This document shows, piece after piece, positions 7,746 to 16,802 of a DNA stretch of 38,713 nt. The notes under the pieces were generated by a model. It was given only the letters and a program-made list of their open reading frames with translations, ran no database searches and was not told the DNA's origin. A program made the translations under genes and the position numbers. The stretch's first letter is position 1. Each line of letters starts with the position of its first letter. The DNA comes from a virus, in IMG/VR virus record IMGVR_UViG_3300045242_000049, positions 1 to 38,713 of that record; one strand, 5' to 3'.

Positions 7746-8053
7746 CCGCCAAGTCCGACGCCTGGTTCTGGCATACCCTGGCGCTCGCACTTGGCGGTCG
7801 CAGCGTGCGCGAATGGAAGCGCACCATCTCGAAGCGTGAATACATCGAATGGGTCGAATACTTCCGCCAGCAGCCGTTCGATGATTTTCACCGATTCCAT
7901 CGCCCGGCTGCTCTGGTCGCATCGGCCATGGCACGATTCGAGCACGCCGACATTGAAATCCCGAAGATGCTCGAGTTCCTGCAGCCGAAGATCCAGGTCG
8001 ACCTGTCTCCAGCCGATCTCGATGCTGCCTGGACAACGTTCGTCTCCATCTAG
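7416..8053 (+). CDS. Tail assembly chaperone GT (made by -1 frameshift)
   Basis: The -1 frame is open from the slippery site to TAG at 8051-8053 and lacks a start codon of its own with a ribosome binding site near its beginning. A slip on A AAA AAC at 7733-7739 joins 108 G codons to 104 T codons, giving about 212 residues. The T part contains AWFWHTLALALGGRSVREW and an aromatic-rich EWVEYFRQQPFDDFHRF segment typical of the T extension in lambda-like phages. T is thought to bridge tape measure and tail tube subunits. Segments are 7416-7739 and 7739-8053. The frameshift ratio cannot be read from sequence. Confidence 0.85.
7733..7797 (+). promoter_or_regulatory. -1 programmed frameshift signal (slippery site and stem)
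   Basis: The heptamer A AAA AAC occupies 7733-7739 in the G frame. After a 6-nt spacer containing the G stop codon, CCGCCAAG (7746-7753) pairs perfectly with CTTGGCGG (7790-7797). Inside the 36-nt loop, CGCC (7759-7762) can pair with GGCG (7780-7783). This is the classical slippery site, spacer and stimulatory structure arrangement. Confidence 0.85.
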
Positions 8054-8062
8054 AGGCTCCAA

Positions 8063-10417
8063 ATGACCACCGGCGTCGGCTCCGTCTCTGTAGACCTGAA
8101 AGCCAATACAGGCACATTCGAGACCGACTTCGCGCGTGCTGCGCGGCTGGCGAAGACACATTCGGAATCGATCGGCGCATCCACGATCGCGATCGGTGTT
8201 GCTCTGGGCGGCTTCATCACCCAGGCGGTTGAGAGCATCGCGCGCGCGGTCGAGAACGTCATTGCGACGGGTGCCCAGATCGAGCGGATGTCGCAGAAGA
8301 CCGGTCTGAGCACGCAGGCGCTCTCGGCTCTGCGCGTGGCCGCGGTCGAGACCGGTCAGGACTTCGATCGGCTCGGCAAGGTCGTCACCAAGGTCGCCGG
8401 GATCCAGTTCGATGCAGCGTCTGGATCCAAGAAGGCGCAGGCCGAAATGCGCGCGTTCGGTATCACGGCCAAGGACACGGCCGATACGGCGCTCGACAAG
8501 CTGCTCCGCGGCTTCGGCGCATTGCCTGCGAACTTCGATCGTGCAGGCCTTGCGGTTAAGTTGTTCGGGCAGCGGCTCGGCACTGACTTCCTGCTGATCG
8601 CCGACCAAACCCAGGACGGCCTGAAGGGCCTGGAGGCGCATACCGACAGTCTTGGCCTGCTGATGGATGGCCCTGCTGCCAAGGCTGCGGAGGACTTCGA
8701 GAAGAATCTCGCCGATATCAAGCTGATCGTCGAGGGCCTGGCTGAAAAGGTGTTCGAAGCGCTCGCGCCATCACTGGTCAGTGCGACTGACGAGATGAAG
8801 AAATTCGGCGAGCAGAAGGCTGCTGCGCAAGAGATAGCCGATGTCCTGCAGGCCGTCGCAACTGTCGCCGGCAAGGTGTACGACGTCATCAAATACATCA
8901 CCAATCAAATGGTGGTGCTTGGCGGCACTGCGTTGCTGATCTACGACAAGGTGACTGGTGGCAATACAAAGAGCGACTGGGCCGCTATGCATGGCGGAGC
9001 GGAAGGCTCACGCGATGCGTTGCGCGCGCTGGTGGGCAATGCACCGCCACCAGTGATCACGCATGCACCGGTGACCATTACCGAAACCGGGCAAACACCG
9101 GACAGCATGCTCCGGCTGACGGATCAGCAGGTCGAGGCGCAGAAGAAGCAGGAAGCGCTGATCAAGCAGCTCAATGTCGACCTTGGCGAGCACACGAAGA
9201 AGCAGAAGGACGACACGGCCGCCATTCGTGCTGCTACTGATGCAGCGATAGCTTTTCATGACAAGGTCAGCGAAGTTCAGGGACGAAATCAAAGCCCATA
9301 CGAGCAAGCCGCTGCCACAGCACAAAAGGAATACGATCAACTCAAGAAAACCGCCGAAGCAGCCAATGCCCTTGCGGTCGGCAAGCACAAACTCGCCGGC
9401 GAGAATGGCGCGCTCAAGATCACCACGCAGGATTTGACGGTCGCGCAGAAGGCGTTCAACGATCGGCTTGCCGAAACTGCAGCCAACTTCAAGGCAGCTG
9501 ATCTTGGACCGGTCACCGAAGAGGCGCACAACTACGCCGAAGCCTTGCGCATCCTGCGCCTCAATGAGCGCGACCTTGGCTATACGGCCAAGGAGACGGC
9601 CCTAGCAGAGGCCCTGCTGGCACGCGAGCACGAGCTCGCAGCGAAAGCAGCGAAAGACCAGCTGGATCCAGGCGCTGCGATCTTGCGCGACCTGACCGAC
9701 CAGCTCAACCTGCTGCACATGAACAACGTCGAGCAGGCGACGTTCAACCAGCTGAAGAATCTTTCCATCGATGACCAGAAGAAGTGGCACGGTGCTGTGC
9801 TGGCTGCCAACCAGGCGCTCGAGGATCAGAACCGGATCATTCAGGTGCAGGACTCACTCCGCGGCGATGTGCAGTCGTTCTTTACCGACATCATGGATGG
9901 CAGCAAGTCGGCGAAGCAGGCGTTCAAGGACTTGGTGAATTCGATCGTTGCGGATATCTCGCGCATGGTGTCGCAAATGATCACCGCGCGCTTGTTCGGT
10001 CAGCAGGGCCAGTCCGGTGGTGGTTCGATGGGCGGCGGCATCTTCGGACTGCTCGGCAATCTTTTCGGCGGTGGTTCGAATGGATCCTTCGCAGCCAATG
10101 GGTTGCCTGGCAGCGCGAAGGGCAATATCTTCGACAGCGGCAACATCGTCCCGTTCGCGCGCGGTGGCGTGGTCAGCCAACCGACCATGTTCCCGATGGC
10201 CAATGGCATGGGAATCATGGGCGAGGGTGGAAATCCGGAGGGCGTGCTGCCGCTCAAGCGAGACAGAAGCGGCAACCTGGGCGTGATCGTTGCAAACGGA
10301 GGCGGTGGCGTGGTTCAGAATATTTACGTGCAGGGAACCGTCAACCAGCGTACTGCGCAGCAGATTCAGCAGGAGGCAGCTGTGAAGCAGCGTCGTGCCG
10401 TGGGGCGCAACGCATGA
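8063..10417 (+). CDS. Tail tape measure protein
   Basis: 784 residues, ATG preceded by GAGG. The N-terminal 160 residues have the pattern of siphovirus tape measures: VSVDLKANTGTFETDF, a hydrophobic segment near 45-60, and IERMSQKTGLSTQALSALRV. The centre is long helical sequence rich in Ala, Lys and Glu, and the C-terminal 120 residues are Gly-rich with the typical ending before the distal tail genes. At about 1.5 angstroms per residue the tail would be near 118 nm (a rule of thumb). It is the scaffold and ruler for tail polymerisation. Its stop overlaps the DUF2460 start. Confidence 0.93.
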   Translation: MTTGVGSVSVDLKANTGTFETDFARAARLAKTHSESIGASTIAIGVALGGFITQAVESIARAVENVIATGAQIERMSQKTGLSTQALSALRVAAVETGQDFDRLGKVVTKVAGIQFDAASGSKKAQAEMRAFGITAKDTADTALDKLLRGFGALPANFDRAGLAVKLFGQRLGTDFLLIADQTQDGLKGLEAHTDSLGLLMDGPAAKAAEDFEKNLADIKLIVEGLAEKVFEALAPSLVSATDEMKKFGEQKAAAQEIADVLQAVATVAGKVYDVIKYITNQMVVLGGTALLIYDKVTGGNTKSDWAAMHGGAEGSRDALRALVGNAPPPVITHAPVTITETGQTPDSMLRLTDQQVEAQKKQEALIKQLNVDLGEHTKKQKDDTAAIRAATDAAIAFHDKVSEVQGRNQSPYEQAAATAQKEYDQLKKTAEAANALAVGKHKLAGENGALKITTQDLTVAQKAFNDRLAETAANFKAADLGPVTEEAHNYAEALRILRLNERDLGYTAKETALAEALLAREHELAAKAAKDQLDPGAAILRDLTDQLNLLHMNNVEQATFNQLKNLSIDDQKKWHGAVLAANQALEDQNRIIQVQDSLRGDVQSFFTDIMDGSKSAKQAFKDLVNSIVADISRMVSQMITARLFGQQGQSGGGSMGGGIFGLLGNLFGGGSNGSFAANGLPGSAKGNIFDSGNIVPFARGGVVSQPTMFPMANGMGIMGEGGNPEGVLPLKRDRSGNLGVIVANGGGGVVQNIYVQGTVNQRTAQQIQQEAAVKQRRAVGRNA

Positions 10418-11022
10418 GCATCTTGGCAGTCGAGCTCACCCCGAAGACCACGTTCGGTTTCGTCGGCGGACCCGAATTCTCGACACGCATCTCGACGTTG
10501 CGCAACTCGCACGAGCGGCGTAATGCGAACTGGGCGCAGGCCCGGCATCGCTGGACGGCCCCGTTCCAGAACATCACCGATACCGAGGCCCGCGATATCT
10601 TGCGGGTGTTCAATGCCTGCCATGGCATGACGTTCGGATTCTTGTTCAAGGACTTCCTTGATTTCCAGGCCACGGTTGAGCCGCTAGGCAATGCCCCGAG
10701 CGGCTCGGCTCCGGTGCAGCTGATCAAGACGTCGACGGCTGGGTCGCAATCCTACGTACGCACCATTACCAAGCCCGTCGCTTCCGGCTTCACGCTCTAC
10801 CAGACGGCGATCGCCAAGACCGGTACGCTCGACACCACCACCGGCTTGTTCACGCCAACCACTGCCTGGACGGCTGGGCAGCCGCTGACCTGGACTGGCG
10901 AATTCCGTGTGCCGGTGCGCTTCGCTGCAGACTGGCTGCCATTCTCGATCGACAACAAGCGCGGGACGGTCGATTTTGCCGTGAACGGCTCTGTCGACGT
11001 CATCGAGGTTTTCGGTGAATGA
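10414..11022 (+). CDS. DUF2460 distal tail protein (GTA-like)
   Basis: 202 residues from ATG 10414, overlapping the tape measure stop. Family marks are AVELTPKTTFGFVGGPEFST at the start, a HERRNANW motif, and DILRVFNACHGMTFGFLFKDF, typical of DUF2460 (TIGR02217). In gene transfer agents and related siphoviruses this protein forms the distal tail ring that receives the hub. An open frame extends upstream inside the tape measure gene, but that portion has no family match. The middle has a short beta insertion (residues 98-160). Confidence 0.88.
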   Translation: MSILAVELTPKTTFGFVGGPEFSTRISTLRNSHERRNANWAQARHRWTAPFQNITDTEARDILRVFNACHGMTFGFLFKDFLDFQATVEPLGNAPSGSAPVQLIKTSTAGSQSYVRTITKPVASGFTLYQTAIAKTGTLDTTTGLFTPTTAWTAGQPLTWTGEFRVPVRFAADWLPFSIDNKRGTVDFAVNGSVDVIEVFGE

Positions 11023-12020
11023 AGACGATCGAAATCCAGCTGCTGGACCACAAGAAGCTGGCCAGCACAACACTGACCGACCTGCTGCTGGTCGGGCCAC
11101 TTCCGGATGCCAGCTATCGTGGTTTCACCCAGCTGACGCAGGACATGGTCTACGATGACGCCGATGTCGCCGGCAGCATCACCTACTACGCGCACACTGG
11201 CCTGCAGATGGCCGCAATTGCCACATCCGACGACCTGGGTGTCGACAACTCCGAAGCGCAGACGCTGTTCCCGATTGCGTCCTACTTGCTGGAAGGCTTC
11301 ACGCAGGCCCAGATCGATGCTGGCGCGCTGGACAAGACGCCGTTCGTCGTTTATCGGGTCAACTACAAGGATCTGACGGCTGGTCGCCATGAAGTCATGG
11401 CCAGCGGCACGATCGGCGAGCAGACCAACCAATTCGACCAAGTCGCGATCCTCGAGCTGCGCAGCTTGCAGCAGCAACTTGGGCAGTCGATCGGTGAGCT
11501 CGATTCGATCACTTGCCGCGCGACCTTCGGCAGCCAGCCAATCGGCACCGGTGGCGGGGTCGTCGAGGAACGCTTTCCGTGCGGCTTCGATCTGACGTCC
11601 GAATGGGTCAGCGGCACTGTGACGTCGCTTGGCTCTGAACACGACCGCGAGTTTAACGATACAGCGCTCGCAATCTCACAACCGACGGCCGACTATTTCG
11701 CGCCGGGCATGGTGGAAATGCTCACCGGTGACAACGCCGGCATCGAGCGCGAGGTCGATTCCTACACGGCCGGTGCCGTCGGGATGCAGTTCGCCTTCCC
11801 GGCGATGAACAAGGTCGGCGATAACTACCGCATCCGGCGCGACTGTACGAAGAACAAGAACGGCCACAATTCCTGCAAAGGCACGTTCTGGCTGAGCAGC
11901 TGGGCTCTGCACTTGCGCGGCGAGCCCGCGATCAATCCGGCTGCGGCAGCCGCGGCTACGACGCCAGGCGCGGCGATCTCGCGTTCCTTGAGCGGCGGCA
12001 CCGGCGAGCAGCTGGCATGA
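11019..12020 (+). CDS. DUF2163 tail hub protein with four cysteines
   Basis: 333 residues, starting at the ATG that overlaps the previous stop. It matches the DUF2163 / BR0599 family (TIGR02218), the hub of GTA-like tails and a relative of lambda gpL. Cysteines at about residues 166, 188, 276 and 286 (DSITCRATFG, RFPCGF, RRDCTKNKNGHNSC) are spaced as in family members that bind an iron-sulfur cluster; binding here is inferred. The C-terminus after the last Cys is Ala-rich. It sits between distal tail and peptidase genes, the usual order. Confidence 0.85.
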   Translation: MKTIEIQLLDHKKLASTTLTDLLLVGPLPDASYRGFTQLTQDMVYDDADVAGSITYYAHTGLQMAAIATSDDLGVDNSEAQTLFPIASYLLEGFTQAQIDAGALDKTPFVVYRVNYKDLTAGRHEVMASGTIGEQTNQFDQVAILELRSLQQQLGQSIGELDSITCRATFGSQPIGTGGGVVEERFPCGFDLTSEWVSGTVTSLGSEHDREFNDTALAISQPTADYFAPGMVEMLTGDNAGIEREVDSYTAGAVGMQFAFPAMNKVGDNYRIRRDCTKNKNGHNSCKGTFWLSSWALHLRGEPAINPAAAAAATTPGAAISRSLSGGTGEQLA

Positions 12021-12370
12021 AACTCACCGATCTGGAGCCTGAATTCCTGACGTGGTACGTTGAGGACGGCCGGATCTACCATGGCCATGTTCGGACCATC
12101 GGCGAAGCGCAGGGTGTCATGTTCCTTTGCCCGAAGTGCTTCGCGGCAAACAATGGCCCTGTCGGCACACATCGCGTGATCTGCTGGTCGCGCAGTCGTG
12201 GCGTCCCGGACGACGCAAACCCACAACCAGGGCGCTGGGCGCTCGACGGGACCGGGCTCGATGATCTGACCCTCAATGGTGACCCGCCAGGCCAAGCTCG
12301 ATCCGTGCAGCTGCTCGGCGGATGCAACTGGCATGGCCACATCACGAACGGCGAAGTAACCAACGCATGA
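12017..12370 (+). CDS. Small tail-region protein with CxxC motif
   Basis: 117 residues, coupled by ATGA overlaps on both sides. It contains FLCPKCFAANNGPVGTH, a knuckle-like CxxC followed by a conserved His, and LLGGCNWHGHITNGEV at the end, with a further Cys. Similar proteins occur in the tail operon of many proteobacterial phages without a known role (I associate it with DUF6527, from memory). Metal binding by the Cys/His residues is plausible. The genomic position, between hub and NlpC/P60 peptidase, suggests a tail tip or assembly function. Confidence 0.7.
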   Translation: MKLTDLEPEFLTWYVEDGRIYHGHVRTIGEAQGVMFLCPKCFAANNGPVGTHRVICWSRSRGVPDDANPQPGRWALDGTGLDDLTLNGDPPGQARSVQLLGGCNWHGHITNGEVTNA

Positions 12371-12828
12371 CCAGGCTCATCCACCCGCTGACCGCTGCCG
12401 AGCGCGTGACCGTCGTGGCGGCTGCCAGGGCGCACCTGCACCCACCAGCCATCTTCCGGCACCGTGGGCGCTCCCGTACGCGCCTGGACTGCCTAGGGCT
12501 CGTTATACGCTCGCTGGCTGCCGTTGGCGCCGTGGTGCAGGACCGGGAGGCCTACGGCCGGGACCCGGTCAATGACGGGCTTCGTGCGGCCGTTGTGGAG
12601 CATCTGGGGGATCCATTCGCCACTAGCCCGGTTCAGCTCGCACAACTGGCGCCTGGGGACCTGGTGCTCATGAAATGGCACACCGAGCCCAACCACATCG
12701 CGGTCGTGACCGACTACGTCCTGGGCGGCCTGGCGATCATCCATGCCTATGCCCAAGTCGGCTGCGTGGTGGAGCATGCACTGGCTGATCCCTGGCCACG
12801 GCGTATCACTGAGGCCTTCAGGCCATGA
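12367..12828 (+). CDS. NlpC/P60-type tail tip peptidase
   Basis: 153 residues from ATG 12367, overlapping the preceding stop. The catalytic Cys lies in LDCLGL (C42), the His in NHIAVV (H110), and a third polar residue in IHAYAQ (H126), which matches the NlpC/P60 arrangement. GDLVLMKW is the usual strand before the His. Such tail proteins cut peptidoglycan cross-links or stem peptides during DNA entry, or process the tail tip. Next-door tail tip and hub genes support this. Confidence 0.88.
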   Translation: MTRLIHPLTAAERVTVVAAARAHLHPPAIFRHRGRSRTRLDCLGLVIRSLAAVGAVVQDREAYGRDPVNDGLRAAVVEHLGDPFATSPVQLAQLAPGDLVLMKWHTEPNHIAVVTDYVLGGLAIIHAYAQVGCVVEHALADPWPRRITEAFRP

Positions 12829-15791
12829 GTGGCTCATTCCTCGGTGGTGTGATCGGTGCAACCATCGGTTTCGCCATCGGCGGCCCTGGAGGTGCACAGG
12901 AAGGCTGGCTGATCGGTGCGACTGCGGGCGGCATCCTTGATCCGCCGGTGATCAAGGGCCAGCGCCTGACGGATGCCCAGGGCCAAACCGCGACCGATGG
13001 TGTCTTTCGTCCGATCGTCTATGGCATCGCGGCATGCGCTGGCAACGTCATCCAGATCGGTCCGCTGGTCGAGCACAAACACAAGCAAAGCTCGGGGAAG
13101 GGCGGTCCGGTCCAGATTACCTATACCTACACGCGCACCTACGCGATCCGCATCTGCGAAGGGCCGATCAGCGCGATCCTACGGGTCTGGCGCAACGACA
13201 AGCTGATCTACGATGCGACCGCTTCGGGTGTGGTGATCGCCGCGGATTCGGCGACGACCGCGAGCAAAATGACGTTCTACCTGGGCGATGAAACCCAGAT
13301 GCCGAGCTCGATCCTCGAGGCGCTACCTAGCGCCAATGGTGGCGGCGCCGGCAATGTCTGCGCGCACCGCGGCACCGCCTATGCTGTGATCGCGAACGAT
13401 GATCTGACCGACATGCAGGGCGCCATTCCGCAGTACAAATGGGAGGTGCGTACCTGCATCGCTTCGGACGCAGCAGGCGTGACCTGGATCGACGGCAACA
13501 CCGGGACGACGCAATCGGTCGAATGCCTCAATGGTGGCGCCGGCGCATGGATGATCGGCGGTGATAACGGCACGCTCGCACGCTCAGATGACTACGGTCA
13601 GACCTGGTCGCTGATCCCGTTCACCGCGCAGCTCGGAATCTCAAGCACGTCGCCCTGCCAGAACCTCTGGTTCGACGTGCTCTGGTACATGACCAATAGC
13701 GTCAACCTGGCATCGAGTCTCGATGGAGGGGAAACCTGGCAGTTCGTCTCGACCCCGGTGCACACGGCGCAGCCCAACTCGATCAGTGAGGTCGACGGAG
13801 CGTTCTGGGCTGGATATGGCACTGGCGGCAACACAGCCATCTTCCAGCCGATCGACGGCACCACGATCACCCTGGGATCCAATTTCGGGATCATGAACAC
13901 GGCCGCGAAGCTCAGCGGCTCGTATTTCATGGGGACCGACAACGGCTACATCCTGAAGGGCGCATCGCTCGGCGCGTGCGCCTCAGTGGCGCATTACGGT
14001 GGTGCCAGCATCCGGCAATTCGCAGAGGGCAACGGCATCATCCTGGCGGTCGGCGATGGACTGAGCTCGCAGTATGCGTATTCGAGCGACGGTGGTTCGA
14101 CTTGGTCGCTGAAGGCTGGCGTATTCGAGGGTGTCGCCTTTTTCGACGGCCTGTTCTATGCCTGCACTGCGAATGGCATTTTCTTCAGCAGCGACGGCCT
14201 CGCCTGGACGCAGGACGACAGTTCGTTCTTCTTCAATGCGCTCGGCAGCTTCATGCGGCCGACAATCTCTGGCATGGTAGCCTGCACGAGCGCGGGCAAG
14301 ACGGCAGCGGCCGGCTTCCCCGGCTTCTCCGGCTCGCTCTTTCAGATGCCGGACTCGCCAGGCTTCGGTGTCGGCGTCCAGGGCGATGTCGTTGGACCAC
14401 CGACGACGAATCTTGGCTTGTGTTCGAGCGAGCTGTCCGGGATCGTTGCCGATCTGTGCGCGCGCTGCGGAGTGGACAGCACCCAGATCGACGTGAGCGC
14501 CCTCACGGACGATGTCCGCGGCTTCCTGGTCGGCGCCCAGATCGCCGGCAAGGATGCGATCAAGACGCTGCAGCAGGGCTATTTCTTTGACTTCCCGCAA
14601 TGGGACAAGAAGCTGCGCGGCGTGAAACGCGGTGGTGCACCGAGCTTCGTCGTCAACGATTCGGATCTGCTGATCGAGGACGACAACGACACCACGACCA
14701 GGGCGCAGGCGATCGAGTTCCCGCGCAAACTCAACCTGATCTACGCCGACCCGACCAAGAATTACGCAGCGACGACACAAACGGCCGAGCGTCGCACCGA
14801 GGACGTGCGCGCGATCGGCGAGCTCACGGTGCAGCTGCCACTCTCGCTGATCAGCACGGAAGCCGCGCAAATCGCCGCGATCCTGCTACAGATTGCCTGG
14901 ACCGAGGCAGAGGGCAAATGGAAGCGTCATTTGCCGGAGGAATTCTCCCAGATGACGCCGAGCGACATCTTCACGACGTCGGACGGGCGCCGCTATCGCG
15001 CGCTGACGGCCACGCTGGAGAATGACGAGACGCTGTTCGAGGCGGTGCGTGATCGCGTGAGTTCGTACAGCTCGAGCGCGGCTGGATCCACGAGCGTGGT
15101 TCCGATCGATCCCGTCTCGAGCATGAAGGGACCGACGATCTTCGCAGCGATGAATCTGCCTAGGCTAAACACCCAGGACAACTCGCCTGGCATGTACATC
15201 GCCGTCATGGGCCTGCTCGCTGGCTGGATCGGCTGCGACCTGCAGCTTTCGACCGATGCCGGGGTCAGCTTCCATTCCGTGGCCCAGCTCATGACGGCCT
15301 CGACGATGGGTAGGCTCACAGGTGCCATCGGCCCGAGCACCACGCCAATTCCGGTGGAAATGTACGACGACGGACAGCTCGATTCTGTGACCGATGCACA
15401 GCTTGCTGCACGCGCGAACGGATTCGCGATTGTGGCGAGCGATCTGTCCGAGGTGGGCCAGTTCAAGACGGCCACATCGACCGGTGTTGGCTTGTATGAT
15501 CTGACCACGATCACTCGCGGCGCGCTCGGCAGCACGGCGGCATCGCATGCGAAGGGCGATCAGTTCGTCATGCTCGACAACGTTTTTTTTCTGCAGCTGG
15601 ATGCGAGCCTTGCTGGACAAACACTCATCTTCAGGCCAGTGTCGATCGGCACACCGGCTGCAACCAACGCAACCTATTCGGTGCTATTCGATCCGCAGTT
15701 CACTGGACCTGCGGTGATTGATTTTTATGAAGACGAGACCGGCGCGAAATACGCCGACGAGACAGGCGCTTACTACCAGGTGACGGAATAA
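12825..15791 (+). CDS. Tail tip / host-specificity protein with Asp-box insert
   Basis: 988 residues, coupled to the peptidase gene by an ATGA overlap. The N-terminus (Gly-rich, GQRLTDAQGQTATDGVFRP) and the later segment ELSGIVADLCARCGVDSTQ with QQGYFFDFPQWDKKLRGVKR belong to the GTA-like tail tip family that replaces lambda gpJ. Between them residues about 218-510 carry at least four Asp-box repeats: SDDYGQTW (254), SLDGGETW (298), SSDGGSTW (420) and SSDGLAWT (455), which implies a BNR-type beta-propeller insert. Family members lack this block as far as I know. The C-terminal 200 residues contain a Gly/Ala-rich fibronectin-like end. Likely receptor-contact protein. Confidence 0.85.
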   Translation: MSGSFLGGVIGATIGFAIGGPGGAQEGWLIGATAGGILDPPVIKGQRLTDAQGQTATDGVFRPIVYGIAACAGNVIQIGPLVEHKHKQSSGKGGPVQITYTYTRTYAIRICEGPISAILRVWRNDKLIYDATASGVVIAADSATTASKMTFYLGDETQMPSSILEALPSANGGGAGNVCAHRGTAYAVIANDDLTDMQGAIPQYKWEVRTCIASDAAGVTWIDGNTGTTQSVECLNGGAGAWMIGGDNGTLARSDDYGQTWSLIPFTAQLGISSTSPCQNLWFDVLWYMTNSVNLASSLDGGETWQFVSTPVHTAQPNSISEVDGAFWAGYGTGGNTAIFQPIDGTTITLGSNFGIMNTAAKLSGSYFMGTDNGYILKGASLGACASVAHYGGASIRQFAEGNGIILAVGDGLSSQYAYSSDGGSTWSLKAGVFEGVAFFDGLFYACTANGIFFSSDGLAWTQDDSSFFFNALGSFMRPTISGMVACTSAGKTAAAGFPGFSGSLFQMPDSPGFGVGVQGDVVGPPTTNLGLCSSELSGIVADLCARCGVDSTQIDVSALTDDVRGFLVGAQIAGKDAIKTLQQGYFFDFPQWDKKLRGVKRGGAPSFVVNDSDLLIEDDNDTTTRAQAIEFPRKLNLIYADPTKNYAATTQTAERRTEDVRAIGELTVQLPLSLISTEAAQIAAILLQIAWTEAEGKWKRHLPEEFSQMTPSDIFTTSDGRRYRALTATLENDETLFEAVRDRVSSYSSSAAGSTSVVPIDPVSSMKGPTIFAAMNLPRLNTQDNSPGMYIAVMGLLAGWIGCDLQLSTDAGVSFHSVAQLMTASTMGRLTGAIGPSTTPIPVEMYDDGQLDSVTDAQLAARANGFAIVASDLSEVGQFKTATSTGVGLYDLTTITRGALGSTAASHAKGDQFVMLDNVFFLQLDASLAGQTLIFRPVSIGTPAATNATYSVLFDPQFTGPAVIDFYEDETGAKYADETGAYYQVTE

Positions 15792-16801
15792 TGGCCCGAT
15801 TCGGAGACAAACCGGCAGCCGCTGCGCTGACCGGTACAGAAATCATGCCGATGACGCAGTCGGGCAGTGATGTCCATTCCAATCCTGCAGACGTCGCGAG
15901 CTTCGCGAACAACAACTCAGCGCATACAGGCACACCAACGGCGCCGACTGCATCGCCTGGCACGAACACCACGCAGCTGGCCACAACGGCATTCGTGAAG
16001 GCCGCTGTCGACCTGGCCGTCCAAGGATTGACCCAAAAGCCCACCGCGCGCGCTGCGACCACTGGGGCGCTTCCTGCGAACACTTACGCGAACGGCAGCA
16101 GCGGCGTCGGAGCCACGCTGACCGGCAACAGCAACGGAGCGCTGGCAGCGCAGGACGGCGTGACCCTGGGTGCCAACGATATCCTGCTCGTACTCAACGA
16201 GGCCGCAGCTGCGCACAACGGCCTGTATACGCTCACCCAGGTCGGCGATGGGTCGCATCCGTACATCCTGACCCGCCACGTCGACATGGATCAGAGTGCG
16301 GAGTTCACTGGCGCCTTCGTTCCGGTCGACAACGAAGGCACGACGAACAAGAACACGATCTGGCTGAACAACTTTACCAGCGGCCTGGTCGTTGGCACCA
16401 CGGCGGTCACCTTCACCGCGCTCACATCGGCTGGCTATACCGCCGGCCAAGGCATCTCGATCGCCGGCAGCGTGATCAGTGTGTCTCCACCAAATGTCCA
16501 GGCCGTGGCATCGGCCTCAACGGTTACCCCAACTTTCAGCAACGATCTGGTCGAGATCACCGCGCAAGCTGCGGCGCTGACGCTGGCCAACCCGACTGGA
16601 ACAGCTGCAGATGGATGGGGGATAGCGATTCGCATCAAGGACAACGGCACCGCGCGCGGGATCACCTACGGTTCGCAATATAGGGCGCTTGGCGTGACAT
16701 TGCCGTCGACGACCGTCATCAGCAAGACGCTTTACCTAGGCATGATTTTCAACAACACCGACACGAAATGGGACGTTGTCTCTGTGGCGCAGGAAGCCTG
16801 A
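15791..16801 (+). CDS. Tail fibre-like protein
   Basis: 336 residues, starting at the ATG that shares bases with the preceding TAA. The N-terminal 70 residues contain the repeat region TPTAPTASPGTNTTQLATTAFV that often begins phage fibre or appendage proteins, and the middle has a beta-rich module with GVTLGANDILLVLNEAAAAHNGLYT and a YILTRHVDMDQSAEF strand pattern. Composition is rich in Thr, Ala, Asn and Gly. It is probably attached to the tail tip and contributes to host binding. No enzymatic motif is visible. Confidence 0.7.
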   Translation: MARFGDKPAAAALTGTEIMPMTQSGSDVHSNPADVASFANNNSAHTGTPTAPTASPGTNTTQLATTAFVKAAVDLAVQGLTQKPTARAATTGALPANTYANGSSGVGATLTGNSNGALAAQDGVTLGANDILLVLNEAAAAHNGLYTLTQVGDGSHPYILTRHVDMDQSAEFTGAFVPVDNEGTTNKNTIWLNNFTSGLVVGTTAVTFTALTSAGYTAGQGISIAGSVISVSPPNVQAVASASTVTPTFSNDLVEITAQAAALTLANPTGTAADGWGIAIRIKDNGTARGITYGSQYRALGVTLPSTTVISKTLYLGMIFNNTDTKWDVVSVAQEA

Positions 16802-16802
16802 T

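Noticed and set aside
9784-10413. Upstream extension of the DUF2460 gene into the tape measure gene.
   Set aside because: The family similarity begins at ATG 10414, which overlaps the tape measure stop; the extension reads a shifted tape measure frame.
13983-14870. Long open frame on the minus strand opposite the tail tip gene (295 codons).
   Set aside because: It is antisense to a well-supported gene, Arg-rich, and has no recognisable motif; GC-rich coding DNA often leaves such frames open.
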